The position numbers were made by a program, and so were the translations under genes. Shown here one piece after another: positions 1-11,834 of a DNA stretch of 64,000 nucleotides. The notes below the pieces were generated by a model. It was not told where the DNA came from. It searched no databases and worked only from the letters and a program-made list of their open reading frames with translations. The DNA comes from Helianthus annuus (taxonomy: Eukaryota; Streptophyta; Magnoliopsida; Asterales; Asteraceae). The stretch covers positions 6,658,915 through 6,722,914 of the forward strand of contig NC_035448.2 of NCBI RefSeq assembly GCF_002127325.2, read 5' to 3'. How positions within the stretch are numbered: the first letter of the stretch is position 1; every line of letters begins with the position of its first letter.

Positions 1-791
1 CCAAGAATCTGTTTATCATCAGCTTTCTTTTCAACCATCAAAGCTGGAATTTTTTCAACTTGTTTCTTCTCCACTTGAACACTTTCATCATTACTTTCAT
101 CATTTGATGAATGATCGAAGATAGGAGCTTTTTCTTCAATCTCTTTCTTTAACACTGGTTCAGGATTTGAAGATCCAAGTTTCTCAGATTCTTCATTCTT
201 TGGAATTTGCTTTGTCTCTGTCTTGTATGTACCTGCACAAAAAATTTTAACAAAATCAAGAGAATTCATATTTTCATCAATATAACATCCCTTTTTAATG
301 TCATATTTCATGATATTTTTTGCTGCAAGACATACACAGACTCTTCTTCTTATTTCAACCAACACATCCAAATTTATGTCTTTTAAATCCTTTTCTATAT
401 CTTTTAGCAAAACCTTCTTTTTCTTATTGTTTTCATATTCATGAGTTTCAAGTTTACTGATGAACCCATTTAGAGATAACTTTGAAAAACTAGAATCCTC
501 TTTTAGAGTTTTCAAAAATTCATCCCATTCTGCAGGTAATGCATCTGCAAACTTTGATATCTTTTCAGCATCTGACATTCTTATCTCGTAATTCTTTAGA
601 TAGTCAATTAAGGTTCCATATCGTTGTGCTAACTCATCCAACTTTTCATTTTTCTTACATAAAAAGTCTTCAAAACTTTTAACCCAACCAGTCTTTTTCA
701 CATCTCTATAACTACTATCCAAATACTCTCGATACCAATTATTAAATCTTTCAAGATCATGGTTTTCCATGTCATCAAACATTTTCATCAT
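1..791 (-). CDS. Ty1/copia retrotransposon gag, N-terminal part (runs off window)
   Basis: An open frame of 263 codons without a stop runs leftwards from the ATG at 791-789 (an in-frame TGA lies just upstream) to the window edge. The protein begins MMKMFDDMENHDLERFNNWY and contains the block DAEKISKFADALPAEWDEFL followed by a Lys-rich segment. This is the gag arrangement I know from copia-type elements of lettuce and sunflower relatives (UBN2/retrotransposon gag family). Gag forms the virus-like particle that packages element RNA in the cytoplasm. The zinc knuckle and pol would lie to the left, outside the window. The leader, primer site and LTR follow in the expected order to the right, so this is one element on the minus strand. 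No frameshift is visible in the part present, which suggests a fairly young copy. Confidence 0.8.
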   Translation of the reverse strand, partial: MMKMFDDMENHDLERFNNWYREYLDSSYRDVKKTGWVKSFEDFLCKKNEKLDELAQRYGTLIDYLKNYEIRMSDAEKISKFADALPAEWDEFLKTLKEDSSFSKLSLNGFISKLETHEYENNKKKKVLLKDIEKDLKDINLDVLVEIRRRVCVCLAAKNIMKYDIKKGCYIDENMNSLDFVKIFCAGTYKTETKQIPKNEESEKLGSSNPEPVLKKEIEEKAPIFDHSSNDESNDESVQVEKKQVEKIPALMVEKKADDKQIL

Positions 792-1335
792 ACTTCAAAC
801 AATCTGACAAATTTCACACAAAATAAACTTTTCAAACGAAATCACTTCAAGTGAAATAACCTGCACAACAATTTCACACGAAATCAACTGTTTCAAACGA
901 AATAGTAATATGAACTGATCAAACGAAATATGATTTCGTACGAAATTACTTTATTTCAAACGAAATTAACCTCTTTGGAACGAAATAGCTAATTTCGTGT
1001 GAAATAGTACACTTTCAAACGAAATATGTGATTTTGTGTGAAATTATCAAACGAAATTACAACTTGATGCGAAATTACTAATTTCGTGTGAAACTCTTCA
1101 AACGAAATTACGCTTTGATGTGAAATTAGGCTATTTCATGCGAAATAAGAACCTAATTTCATGCGAAATACTTCTGATGTCATCATCTCGAGCTGTTTTT
1201 GTCAAAATTGATCAAGTTCTAGGCCGAAAATCAGTCCATTTTAACCGTTAAAACTTGATTAATTTTGAATAGAAGGTGTAGAAAACAGAATTTTCCAGCG
1301 AAAATGAGCTAAACGGTAAGAACTCTTCCTCCTGA
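792..1335 (-). repeat. Copia leader with reiterated degenerate palindrome
   Basis: Between gag and the primer site, about 820-1170 is made of closely spaced copies of a self-complementary motif of the type ATTTCGTRYGAAAT and half-site variants such as TTTCAAACGAAAT. The same motif recurs in the LTR (1526-1720). The rest of the leader is unremarkable. Confidence 0.75.
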
Positions 1336-1347
1336 GCTCTGATACCA
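1336..1347 (-). other. Retrotransposon primer binding site (initiator tRNA-Met type)
   Basis: Read on the minus strand this is TGGTATCAGAGC, the standard copia primer site complementary to the 3-prime end of initiator tRNA-Met. It lies two bases inside the LTR boundary and fixes the element as minus-strand. Confidence 0.88.
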
Positions 1348-1349
1348 CA

Positions 1350-1810
1350 TGTAGGATCGTTTTACCGACCAAACGAGTCGTTCAGAAGTGTTCTTAGACA
1401 GAATCAGAGGCGGAATTCATTGACTCAGTCTTCGTTTAGCTTGTATTCACTTTTAATTGTCTTGTTTATTGATCTGACAAAGATTTACAGCACAGAGACA
1501 CTTCGGCTCCGGAATACACCTTCGTAATTTCGTACGAAATGAAACATCAAGACACCTATTTATAGACTTCTAATTTCGCAAGAAATAGCCATGCTATTTC
1601 GTACGAAATAACAACTGCTAATTTCGTATGAAATAGCCAAGTGCTATTTCGTGCGAAATACCTTGAACACATAATTTCGTGCGAAATTACACTATGTAAT
1701 TTCGTGCGAAATTACATTACAACATACATTTCTCGTTTTTCATGCCTTGATCTTTCAATACTAATCTAAGACTCGAACGAAGACAAAGTCGATAGACGTA
1801 TGCACTAACA
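1350..1810 (-). mobile_element. 5-prime LTR of the Ty1/copia element
   Basis: The 461-bp LTR is bounded by TG...CA (TGTAGGATCG at 1350; CACTAACA ending at 1810). On the minus strand it starts TGTTAGTGCATACG, which resembles Asteraceae copia LTRs as I remember them. A TATA box lies at 1556-1564. The U3 part (about 1570-1715) holds several near-perfect copies of the ATTTCGTRYGAAAT palindrome. The base after the LTR begins GACAT, the likely target-site duplication; its partner would be beyond the left edge. Confidence 0.82.
1556..1564 (-). promoter_or_regulatory. LTR TATA box
   Basis: TATAAATAG on the minus strand, inside the LTR and well placed to start the genomic RNA of the copia element. 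Confidence 0.65.
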
Positions 1811-2333
1811 GACATGAAGTGTATAACTAGGGATATTAACCTAGTTAATATAGTTTTTTATCAGTGAAGAATAAGTGAGTTATGAACAAACCAAAATACT
1901 AACCTAAACCTAAGGGGCTAAAGTTGGACAAATGAGAAGTTAAAAGATTAAAAGCTTAAATAAAACTAAAACACACACATAGGGTGTGTGTGTGTGTGGT
2001 AAGAGATGAAAGAGAACATGAGTTTTCTCTTTGATCAAGTGTACAAATTCGGCAAGAGTAAAAGGTGAAATCAAGTAATTTTGTTGCATGTTGAAGGATT
2101 TAGGTCATTTAACATCAACTAAGCCTAAGGTATGTTTCAATTTCACTTTTGGTGGATTTTCTAGTTTAGAGAATTCATGAAATAGAAAGGTCTAGCGGAA
2201 ATTGTAGCAAGATAATGTAAATTGATGTTGTATTGGTGTTTATAGACATCATACTAACTCGTAAGTATGAATTACTTGAACAAATTAGGACTTTTGTTAA
2301 GTGTTCATAAGTGACTAGAAGTGGGTTTTGACA
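1811..2333. repeat. Dispersed repeat, copy A (pairs with 9171-9671)
   Basis: From GACATGAAGTGTATAACTAG to GTGTTCATAAGTG this block aligns with 9171-9671 with scattered substitutions and small indels (for example a TG microsatellite at about 1985-2000 only here). The copia LTR abuts its left end exactly. 2334-2688 continues with AT-rich sequence in which I recognise nothing. Confidence 0.8.
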
Positions 2334-3108
2334 TAAGAGTTGAACCCATGATTATGATGGTCAAATTGTGTATTTGCTTATAGTAACTAAAAATACATCT
2401 TAATTGATTGTTACTTCAGGCATGAAATGGTTGACTTATAATGAGACAGTAGGATGATGAAAAATTGAGCTAATAAGAAAAGCTTCAAAATTATACACAT
2501 AAGGTGTTTGGTGAAATGTCTAAGTGAAATCTAGATGCTAATATTACATGAAAAGCTTTGATCAAGAATCCTATGAATGGTTGTTAGCAAGGATTGATAG
2601 AATAGCTTAATATGATAGCCTAAAATTGATTCCTACCAAGTATTTGATAAAATGCCTAAATGAGTTTATTCAACTTGTTAAATCATTAGAGCATTCACAA
2701 TTAGTTCTTTATCCATATCTATATAATTGCACTAGAAACAACTATTTTTTCTCTCTTTTTTTCAATTAAATAATATTTTTATACCTTTATCATTATATTT
2801 CTCTCTCTTTTCCACTCACAACCACTTCTAAAAATATTAAAAAATTTATAAGGGGTGAACAATATTTCCCATATATTTGCAGATGAACAGTAACATTCTC
2901 ATATATTTTCTCTCTCCTCCACTCACAACCGCTTACAACCACTCAAAACCACTAACAACAATTACTTATAAATATAAGTAATCTACTCCAATGTTTTCAG
3001 GACCGGACGGATCGAAGGTTGACCCGATCGCCTTACGGGGTCAAAGGTCGGAGCGGTCCGACCGGATTACGTCATAGATTATATAAAATATATATATAAT
3101 ATATATAG

Positions 3109-3288
3109 GGTAGGGATAGTGTACATTAATTCAGAAGTGTGAGAACTGTGAGAAGTGTATTATAACACTATATATAACACTATATAACACCATATAAACA
3201 CCGTATGGTTAGACGGTGTTTATATAGTGTTATATATAGTGTTATAATACACTTCTCACACTTCTGGATTAATGTACAGGATCCTCTA

Positions 3289-3290
<2 letters not shown>
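3109..3290. mobile_element. Fold-back MITE (MULE-like)
   Basis: A 182-bp near-perfect inverted repeat whose arms (about 3109-3197 and 3213-3290) pair around a short loop. The ends GGTAGGGATAGTGTACATTA and GGTAGAGGATCCTGTACATT are of the same kind as the element at 60037-60811. The flanks are TA-rich, so the target duplication cannot be read. Confidence 0.7.

Positions 3291-3359
<69 letters not shown>
3291..3359. repeat. (TA)n microsatellite
   Basis: About 34 TA units directly adjoin the MITE; it may be the expanded target site. Confidence 0.95.
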
Positions 3360-3362
<3 letters not shown>

Positions 3363-4308
3363 CTATAAAATTATAAATTAGACATAAAATATATTAAAAA
3401 GGTTGTTATAAGTAATAAGTATGCTTTAAATAAAAATAATAAACTAATTAATAAGTTGATTAAATAATATAATGATCAATAAACTGATAATACATAAGTT
3501 GATTACATACTATATAATTAATAGAATAATTATATGTAAGTTATCTTTGTAAATGTAATTTATAACTAATAAATAAAATAGGAGAATAATAAAGTGAGTC
3601 AGCAGCCCACGTGGGTTGTAGGGCACTTTCCAATTTTCAAGAAAGGATAATAATTCAAATAATAACAATAATCTTTTAGTTTTAAAAAACATAAAAGAGT
3701 ATCTTCTTCTTCATTCTCTGCAACAACGTCGGCCGGAGATTTAGGTTTTCTTCAAATTATTTATTTTTCTTCTCTAATATAATACTCAGCGGTATCCCTA
3801 GTATTTCCTCATGTGTATCTGAATATATAAAATCGAAAATAATTTTCTTTTGTATTTTCGTCAAGAATGTTGAGGGTATCCGGTGCAACCTCTGCCTTCT
3901 ACATAGATCCGCCCCTGAATGTCGAGGATGTTACAGGTTAGAAAAAAAAAAAGTGAAATGGAAACCGGCCCGACCTCTCCGGTTCACTAAACATTCGGCC
4001 GAACCGTTGGCAACCGGCCAAACCGCCGGCCCACTGCAAAAACGGCTTGAACATGTGAACCGGCCCTGTATTACTAGCGGTTCCCGGTCCGACCCGCCGG
4101 TCTGGTCCTTGTTTAAAAACATTGATCTACTCACATATTTTTAGGGGTTTCAATGCGAATGCTCTTAGTATATGACAATTGGCAGTTTGACTTTTAAAAG
4201 TCAAACAGACCTATAACATATTAGAATGAAAAAGATGGTTTAAAAATCCATAAGGTGATGGTCATGGTATATGATGACTAATCTAACCATCTTTTGGATA
4301 TTATACTA

Positions 4309-6006
4309 CTAGTATGATGCCCGCGCGATGCGGCGGGGGCTACACTTTGCATTGCAACACTTGTTTCTGGTAGTTTTCTTATTCGTATAATATTTATGAT
4401 AACATTATTGTGGTGGATATATGTCATAAGTGTTATACATATGTAAAGTTTTGTTTTTTTATAAAAATTAATAATCAAAAGACAAAAATATTGTTTTTTT
4501 TTATAAAAATTAATAATCAAAAGACAAAAAATAAAAGATGAGTTGTTATAATTGTAAAGTATGTTTATTTTATTGGTTAAATTATAAAGTATAAATTTAT
4601 TATTTAAAATTCATAACTTTTTTTAAATATCCACATAGTACTTATCTAATAAACTTTAAGTTTAAAATTTTTGTTTTTATAAAAATAAAAAATAGTATTT
4701 GACTCGTAAGTACGTTTTAGACCTTTAACTTAAATTGTTAAATTTCGTTTTTTTACAAATATAAAAATTTCATATTTTTATAAAATTTCAAGAACTGTTT
4801 TTATAAAAAAATATAGGATGTTAAGAGTTTATATCTTTATTAACTTTATATCATGCTAAGTTCAGATTTTTAGTTCCTAACTAATCTTATCTATATGAGT
4901 CTGCTTTTTAACTTATAATCCCTAAAAATATGCAACACAATTCACTATGTGTCTAGTTAAGTTGGTAAACAATTCTTTGAGACTGACTAATATTATCTAT
5001 AACAATATAGTTGAATTTATAGTTCCTAAAAATTTGCAACACAATTTAGTATTTATCTAGTAAAAATTGTAAATTTTTGGAGTATTTTATTTATATTACT
5101 TGTTACAAAAAATGTTTATAAAAGAATTATTTTTTTATAAAAACAAAATGATTTGTTTATAAATAAAGTAAAAAAACTGTTTTACACATGTAAAGTTTCG
5201 CTTTAATAAAAAAATAATCAAATGACATAAAATAAAAGATAAGTTGTTATAGTTGTAAAGTAAGTTTATTTTGTTAGTTAAATGATAAAGTTTATAATTT
5301 TATTCTTTAAAGTTCATAACTTTTTTTTAAATATACACATGGTACTCATCCAATAAACTTTAAGTTTAAAGTTTTTATTTTTATAAAAATAAAAAATAAA
5401 AAACAGAAGTGCATTAGAGTTTAATTTTAGATTTGTCACCCCTTTATTTAGGAAGTTTGTTGTGGCTAGTTTTAAGTTTTTATAAGATATATCTAAGTAT
5501 AGATATTAGGCAGTTTTAGTAAAATAAAATATGACACATAATATCTTCATTTTATGTTACGTTACTTTTAATTCTTTTTGTTTTTGTTTGCATAGATGGA
5601 GCCCATCTTTGTAGATTAGGCGCATTAGATCACAAGTATTAAGTACTTGTACATTAAAGCATTATCGACTTGAGCAAGACAACTACCGAAACGTCGACAA
5701 AAATGTGTAGGCCGTCATGCTATCTTTCGATTTTTTTTCAAACAGTATAGTTTATAAGATATGTCAAGAATACGTAAAAAATTATAAGTTTGTTGTAGAT
5801 GGGTGAATTGTAACTAATTATCTATAATTTTGTTAAAACCTCAGGGATTTAAGTGTAATAAGTTTAGGGGCTAAAAAATAAATAGTGTTTAAAAGACCAA
5901 ATTACCCTCATTTTAGTGGTCTTTCTATAAATAAAAGGGAGGGGGAGTTCTTATTTTTTGGGTATCATAAAATACCCCTTCCTCATGCATTATAATATAG
6001 TATAGA
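4309..6006 (-). mobile_element. Non-autonomous Helitron
   Basis: On the minus strand the 1698-bp element begins TCTATACTATATTATAATGC (5-prime TC at 6006) and ends in a GC-rich hairpin (arms around 4319-4337) followed by ATCATACTAG at 4309, a CTRR terminus. It sits between A and T as Helitrons do. It encodes no Rep/helicase. Inside, about 4450-4690 and 5200-5400 are an imperfect direct duplication of each other. Confidence 0.72.
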
Positions 6007-9000
6007 TAGTTTGACTCTTAACAAGCTAGGTGAGAGCTTGGAAAGAAATGAGTCAAACGGGTCAAAGTTGCGAGAAAACATGGACGGACGAAAGTTAAGT
6101 ATAGCTTACACCTCTTAAATAGAACCCCCCCTACTTATGTAACTGGTAAAGAACAAGATGAACAAAGAATCAGAGGAATTTTTGAAATAAGATGTTCTGA
6201 TGCGGACCAATACGAGTCGAACGAGTAAAATGATAAGTAACCATATTTTGGTGGTAAACCAATGAGTTTTGAAGAGGATACTCTATGGTGTAAGCCATAA
6301 AGGGTCAAATTGGTAATGTGGTAATTTGATCACGTGTTGACAAATTACTCATGTATTACTCATGTAATCATCAAGACACGTTTAAATCATTCAAAAACCG
6401 AGTTACGTTGTGTAAATTCGATATTCGAGACCCAATCAACCAACTATTGTGTCATACTATGCTTATACATTATGTTAGAAACTCAAATTTATATATATAA
6501 TAAAAGAGAAATGCATAGAACAAACAATCTCATAACATCAGGGACCAAAAAAATAAAAATATATATATATATATTAATGGGTCAATTTTCTCCAAGTTTT
6601 CATCTTTTCCACCACCTGTAACCCTAATCCATCACCTATAAATACCACACTCATTCCACCGCTTTTTCTTTGCATCTTCTAAAGAATTCTCCAACTTTTG
6701 AAAGTGAGACTCGTCTCCTTTCACCTTTTTCTTCCTTTCTTGTTTTTCTTTTGTTTTCCATACTTCACCCACATTGGAAAAACCTCTACGGAATGTCACC
6801 CAATGTTCACCATGGTGAACAAAGGTGGTGCATCACCAAAATGAGGACCAATCTTGGGTTTTATTTTATAACTTTCAACCTTTCATTATTGTATGTCATT
6901 TATATTTTATACATGCCCAACCAAGATCATCACCTAAGTTGATGATTCTTAGTATAACAAAGGGGTAAAATGGATGATAATTATCCTACCACTATAACAT
7001 GGTCATTACATTACTAACTCATTACTAATAACTACTATATTATCTAACTTATTAATATTATTATTATTATTCTTATTCATGCCTAACTTACATAATATTA
7101 TTAACTAACATATTATTACCATGTATAACATTACTAACCCATGCTAACTCTTTTAATCATGCTACTAACTACTAACTCTTCTAATCATACTACTAACTCT
7201 TTTAATTTAGTCATTTACTTATTTAGTCTTACAATTACATCATTATTACCAATTCATTAATTATTATTATATATTAAAATATATTAAATTACTAACTCTT
7301 TTAATTTTGTCATTTGCGTATTTAGTCTTACAATTAGATCATTATTACCAATTCATTAATCATTATTACATACTAAAAATATATATGAATGTACTAACTC
7401 TTTAGTTTTTGTTATTTACTTATTTAGACTTGCAATTTAATTATCATTGTCAATCCATTATTTAATATTATGTACTAAAGATATATAAATATTAAATCTA
7501 GTCATGACATCAACCAATTTATGGTGGAAAGTTGTGTGCAAAGGTAAAACACTTATCTTAGAATAAATTCCTAACATATGGACTTCTAGTAGGTGAATTA
7601 GTGCCCATGAAATACACATAAATTTATAGTGTCCAAAGTGAGTGTTTAGACAAGATAATATTTTATGTGTTTTTATATGTATTATTATTATGAATTATTA
7701 CTTATTCAAACCTCATTTACATTTCAACTCTTAAATTCTTGTACTTACACACCTTTTTTCATCCTTGTTAGGATAACTTGGTGCTCCAACCTCACAAGTC
7801 AATCATCTCATGTTTGTGAAAACCTTTGCAAATTGTGAGTATACTCGAACCCTTTTCCCTTTAAACACACTTTGGGTTGCAATATATGAAATTATAAAAA
7901 CTCACCTACACACAATCAATCATATTAACCAAACACTCAATCTATGAATACATGCTATTTGTCATACATACATGCTAGAAGTTAATCCTGTGTACTCAAT
8001 CTGCTACCTTAACGATTATAACACTATAGGAGTAGCACGTCACCCTTATGTGGTATTGTTAAGTATTCAATCTTGTACGATCTCTCCCTTATCTGGAAAG
8101 GATATGCTAGTGGACACTTTGGTTTGATTGATGGTTTACACATGCTAGTAGTATACAAATTGACATGTTAGAATGAGACTTTTATTCTATATTATGTAAA
8201 CTAAACTTGTATGCTCACCAACCATTGTGTTAACATTTATTATGCATATATTGCAGGAAATTGATGATGATATCCAAGAAAGAAATCTACTTAGGTGAAT
8301 TTAGAAACGCACCAAATTTAATGTCTTTTCTTTTATTTGAGTACTTGATTCTATGTAATGTCTTTCTTTACAATGTATCGAACAGAGTCATGAAATAAAA
8401 ATGGATTTATTCAAATATTGTCACTTTTAGTTGTATGATGCTTTGAACAATCATCCATTCGCTCACGCCTCGATGTTTCCGTCATTGGTTGGTGAAACGC
8501 CCATTTCTTAGTCTGTCAAATACCAAAGTTTAAACAATAAAATTTACGTCCAAATTTAAACTTTTACATATTATTAAAGTAAACTTGGTTATGCATACAA
8601 AAATTTAACAATTTTTAACTAGCTACAACACATCCAACGTTTATCAAAAGTTACGAACACAAGTCTTAGAGTAAAGTTTAACAACTACCCTTTAACTACG
8701 TGATAACAAAAGTATTTTGACCTGTTTACTAAATTTAAACCCGGAAGCGCGTGAGGGCGACATGGGGTGTGTTCGTCCGAGCGTAGCATGCCATTTAAAG
8801 TGATTAAAGTTCGAGCAGTGCTCAAGTTAAAAATCAAATTAAATTATCTTGGGCTTGACCCAAAGAACAACGCAAGAAAGGTTTCGGGGACGAAACCTCT
8901 TTAAGGGGTGTAGACTTATATCATTCCAAAAATGGACTTAGTAATTATTCCAAATTAACCAGGGATGAGCGGGTAAACTACCATTAGTGGTAAAAGGTTA

Positions 9001-9170
9001 ACCCATAAACATTAGGATTTAAATAAATAAATCTAATGTTAAATAAAAGGTGAGTAAATGTTTATAGAAAATAAAGTTTATAAAAGGCTCGGGTCATCGG
9101 GACTTAATCAAGGTCGGGTAGTAACATTCCCGAGCTTGGTAAATTGAATTACCATGTTCAATTAACAATT
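6007..9170. other. Repeat-derived region, mostly gypsy LTR-like sequence
   Basis: No gene is visible. 6600-6700 holds a TATA motif (CCTATAAATACC) and a leader-like stretch typical of an LTR promoter. 7800-8290 resembles the reverse complement of 35890-36430 (shared words such as ACTATAGGAGTAGCACG). Around 8880-8915 is GTTTCGGGGACGAAACCTC followed by TTTAAGGGG, the junction I associate with the end of gypsy pol and its polypurine tract. The TTA-rich part 6960-7500 looks like simple decay. Confidence 0.5.
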
Positions 9171-9671
9171 GACATAAAGTGTATAACTAGGAATATTAAC
9201 CTAGTTAATATAATTGTTTATTATTGAAGAATAAGTGAGTTATGAACAAACCAAAATACCAACCTAAACCTAAGGGGAAAAAGTTGGACAAATGAGAAGT
9301 TAAAAGATTAAAAGCTTAAATAAAACTAAAATACACATTTAGGGTGTGTTTTGGTACGAGATAAGGGAAAGAGAACAAGAGTTCTCTCTTTGATCAAGTG
9401 TACAAATTCAATAAGAATCAAAGGTGAAATCAAGCAATTTTGTTGCATGTTGAAGGATTTAGTCCATCTAACATCAACTGCCTGAGGTATGTTACAATTT
9501 CACTTTTGGTGGGTTTTCTAGTTTAGAGAATCCACGAAATAGAAAGATCTAGTGGAAATTGTAGCAAGATAATACAAATTGATGTTGTATTGGTGTCTAT
9601 AAACATCATACTAACTCGTATGTATGAATTACTTGCACAAATTAGGAATTTTGTTAAGTGTTCATAAGTGT
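9171..9671. repeat. Dispersed repeat, copy B (pairs with 1811-2333)
   Basis: Same sequence as copy A. Its left boundary continues into 9100-9170, showing what copy A should look like beyond its copia insertion. Confidence 0.8.
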
Positions 9672-9931
9672 CACAACCAACTACTGTTTTTGTTATCTTT
9701 TGAAAACAAAAAAAGGTGAGGATGCTCAACTTCTTCTTTGAAATTAAAGTAGTAGATTGATTTTCTAATTCTTTTGCCACTCGTATAAATCTTATCATTT
9801 TCTAAACCAAATAGCAAACATGTATCAGGTAAGAAGGTTACTTTGATGCCTTTGTCACAGAATTGTCCATAACTTAGAAGATTATATTTCAAACCTTCTA
9901 CATATGTCACTTTGTCTATTGTAAGTGACAT
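9671..9931 (-). pseudogene. Copia pol fragment (gag-pre-integrase region)
   Basis: The 86-codon minus-strand frame contains VTYVEGLKYNLLSYGQFCDK, matching the YVEGLKYNLLS-type block between protease and integrase of copia polyproteins, then KIYTSGKRIRKSIYYFNF. Both ends stop abruptly and no LTR is adjacent. The right end breaks near 9931, where a short repeat (about 9934-9990) begins. A relic, not a gene. Confidence 0.72.
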
Positions 9932-11834
9932 TCTTGTTCTTGAATTATGTTTTAGAAACTGGCATTCTTGTTCTTGAATTATGTTTTAGAATACGTTGTT
10001 TATTTTATTAAGTTATTGGATTTCCTCATGTTTTGTAAGACGTGTTTCGGATGTACATGTTTAATGTTAAAGTTTAATAAAATGAAAACAATTGTCCGGT
10101 TTTGTATATAATCTATACAAGTGTATGTCATGTGTGGGTTATTAAAAATATATGAACAAATTAGTTTAATGGTTTTTATATACATAACTTATTATACTAT
10201 GTACGAATAAAAAAATTAAACAAATATGATTATAGATTAAAAAACGATTTAAATTTGTTCTTATTGTTCTTGTTGTTCTTGTAATAGTTTAGTGTTTTGT
10301 AATGATTCTCACACTATGCATATTGCTTCAAAGTTAGAAAGGAGATCAGATTTCAGCTTGGGCATGTGTTAAGCAGATTTGATTTAGGAATTGCAACAAT
10401 TGTTATTTGGATGTATAAATGACTCACCAACAAGTTCATTTTCTTAACAAATTAAGGCTAGCAAGAATTTATTTGTTTGATTAAGATCACCAATATTGAC
10501 ATAAACAAGTCTCATTTGTGTTTTTTATAAGAAGACAAAATATGTCATAATCTAAACTGTGTTCAAATCTATGTGCCCCATCATGTTCGATGAATTTCAT
10601 GGTGTCTTTGTTCACTTTTAAAATAATTTCTATATATATATAGATAAAGAAAAAAAATTGTAATTCACTCTAAAATCTAAAATCTAAAATCAAATACCAA
10701 GGAAAGTATTATTAAGTGAAAAAAAGGTGTATTGTTTTTTTACAATATCTTCTAACCCACTTGATGTAATTTCCATGTGTAATTTAACATGAACATAGAA
10801 ACATTTAGTGGGCCAATGGGTGGGCCTACAAAATACGTAATGCACTAAAACCAAAATTTATGTTCCTTATTACCATGACAAAACTATGGGCCTGAAAACT
10901 TTGGTCCCTACTTTGGTCATTGTAGTTGATTAAGTGGGCCCAAAGTTGGTGTATGGATAAGATCTAAAAAACGTGTGCATATATGTGTCCATGGATACAG
11001 ATATTTAACAACTGGATAAAATGGATGCCACGTGGATATGAAATTGGGCCTTGAGGCTTGCCTTAATTTACATTTTAAATGCAAGTAAATCCTTGAATTG
11101 ACTACTTTTGAATCGTCCTGCACTCCTGTGTTTAATGTATAAAACTGATTAACAGTTTAGCACAAAGTAATTTATTTATAATTAAAAAAAATAAAAGACC
11201 AGTCAAATATTGCATTAGAACCGTCTGACCGGTTAAACTAGACACTTACCAGTCCAGTTAGAAGCTAATGGACCGAACATAAACAAATCTCGCCTCTCTC
11301 TTTTTTTGCCTACAGCCGGTGTTTTTGACCGGCCGGGTAAGCAACTAAGGACGCTGGTTCGATATTCGTTAACATTGGTCTCAACATAATATTTTCTACC
11401 CCCCCCCCCCCCCAAAAAAAAAAAAAAATGTGATCTCCATTCTTAACACACAAACTTGATACTATATCCCTACACACATTAATGTTGATCAACTTGTTTA
11501 TAGCAGTAAAAACCCTCAATGCCAAAATTTTCATAGCATTTGTACAAGTTTGAAAAATAAAAAGTACAACATACTTTTGGGATCTTCTCGACTCTTCCTC
11601 TATCGAAAAGGAAAAAAAAACCTCAAAAACCATACACGTAAACAAGTATACACCGTTTTAGAAACGTAAAAACTCTACGACTAATGGTACAAAGGTTTAT
11701 GGTGTCTTTTTTTTTGTTTTACCTAGGTCGGCTGTCGTGTTATTTAATCATTGTACCAAACCCGCAAAATTAGTGCATGGAAGTTTGTCAATTTGAAGTT
11801 ATACCCAAGAAAAAATTTGCATTCTTGTGTTTAT
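9932..11834. other. Intergenic AT-rich DNA, no gene recognised
   Basis: 10240-10320 resembles the right end of the MULE-like MITE at 20575-20968 (TTGTTCTTGTAATAGTTTAG type). There is a C13/A15 homopolymer at 11401-11428. Short open frames at 10917-11645 show no conserved feature. The end of this stretch should include the 3-prime UTR of NAA15. Confidence 0.5.

Larger units (their letters stand above)
2689..4164. mobile_element. PIF/Harbinger-like element with nested insertions
   Basis: Inverted ends GAGCATTCACAATT (2689) and AATGCGAATGCTC (ending 4164) are flanked by TTA at 2686-2688 and 4165-4167, the usual Harbinger target duplication. The inside is composite: a MULE-like hairpin (3109-3290), a TA microsatellite, and GC-rich tracts rich in CCGG/GACCGG words at 3000-3060 and 3960-4100 that may be the ends of a further nested element. 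The short open frames there have no recognisable product. Confidence 0.6.

Noticed and set aside
820..1720. CRISPR-like array
   Set aside because: Regularly repeated palindromes, but variable spacing, no unique spacers of constant length, a plant genome and an LTR element context.
3180..3362. 60-codon Tyr/Ile repeat frame
   Set aside because: Translation of the TA microsatellite.
9523..9798. 91-codon minus-strand frame overlapping the copia relic
   Set aside because: Different frame from the recognisable pol block and runs into the dispersed repeat; no homology.
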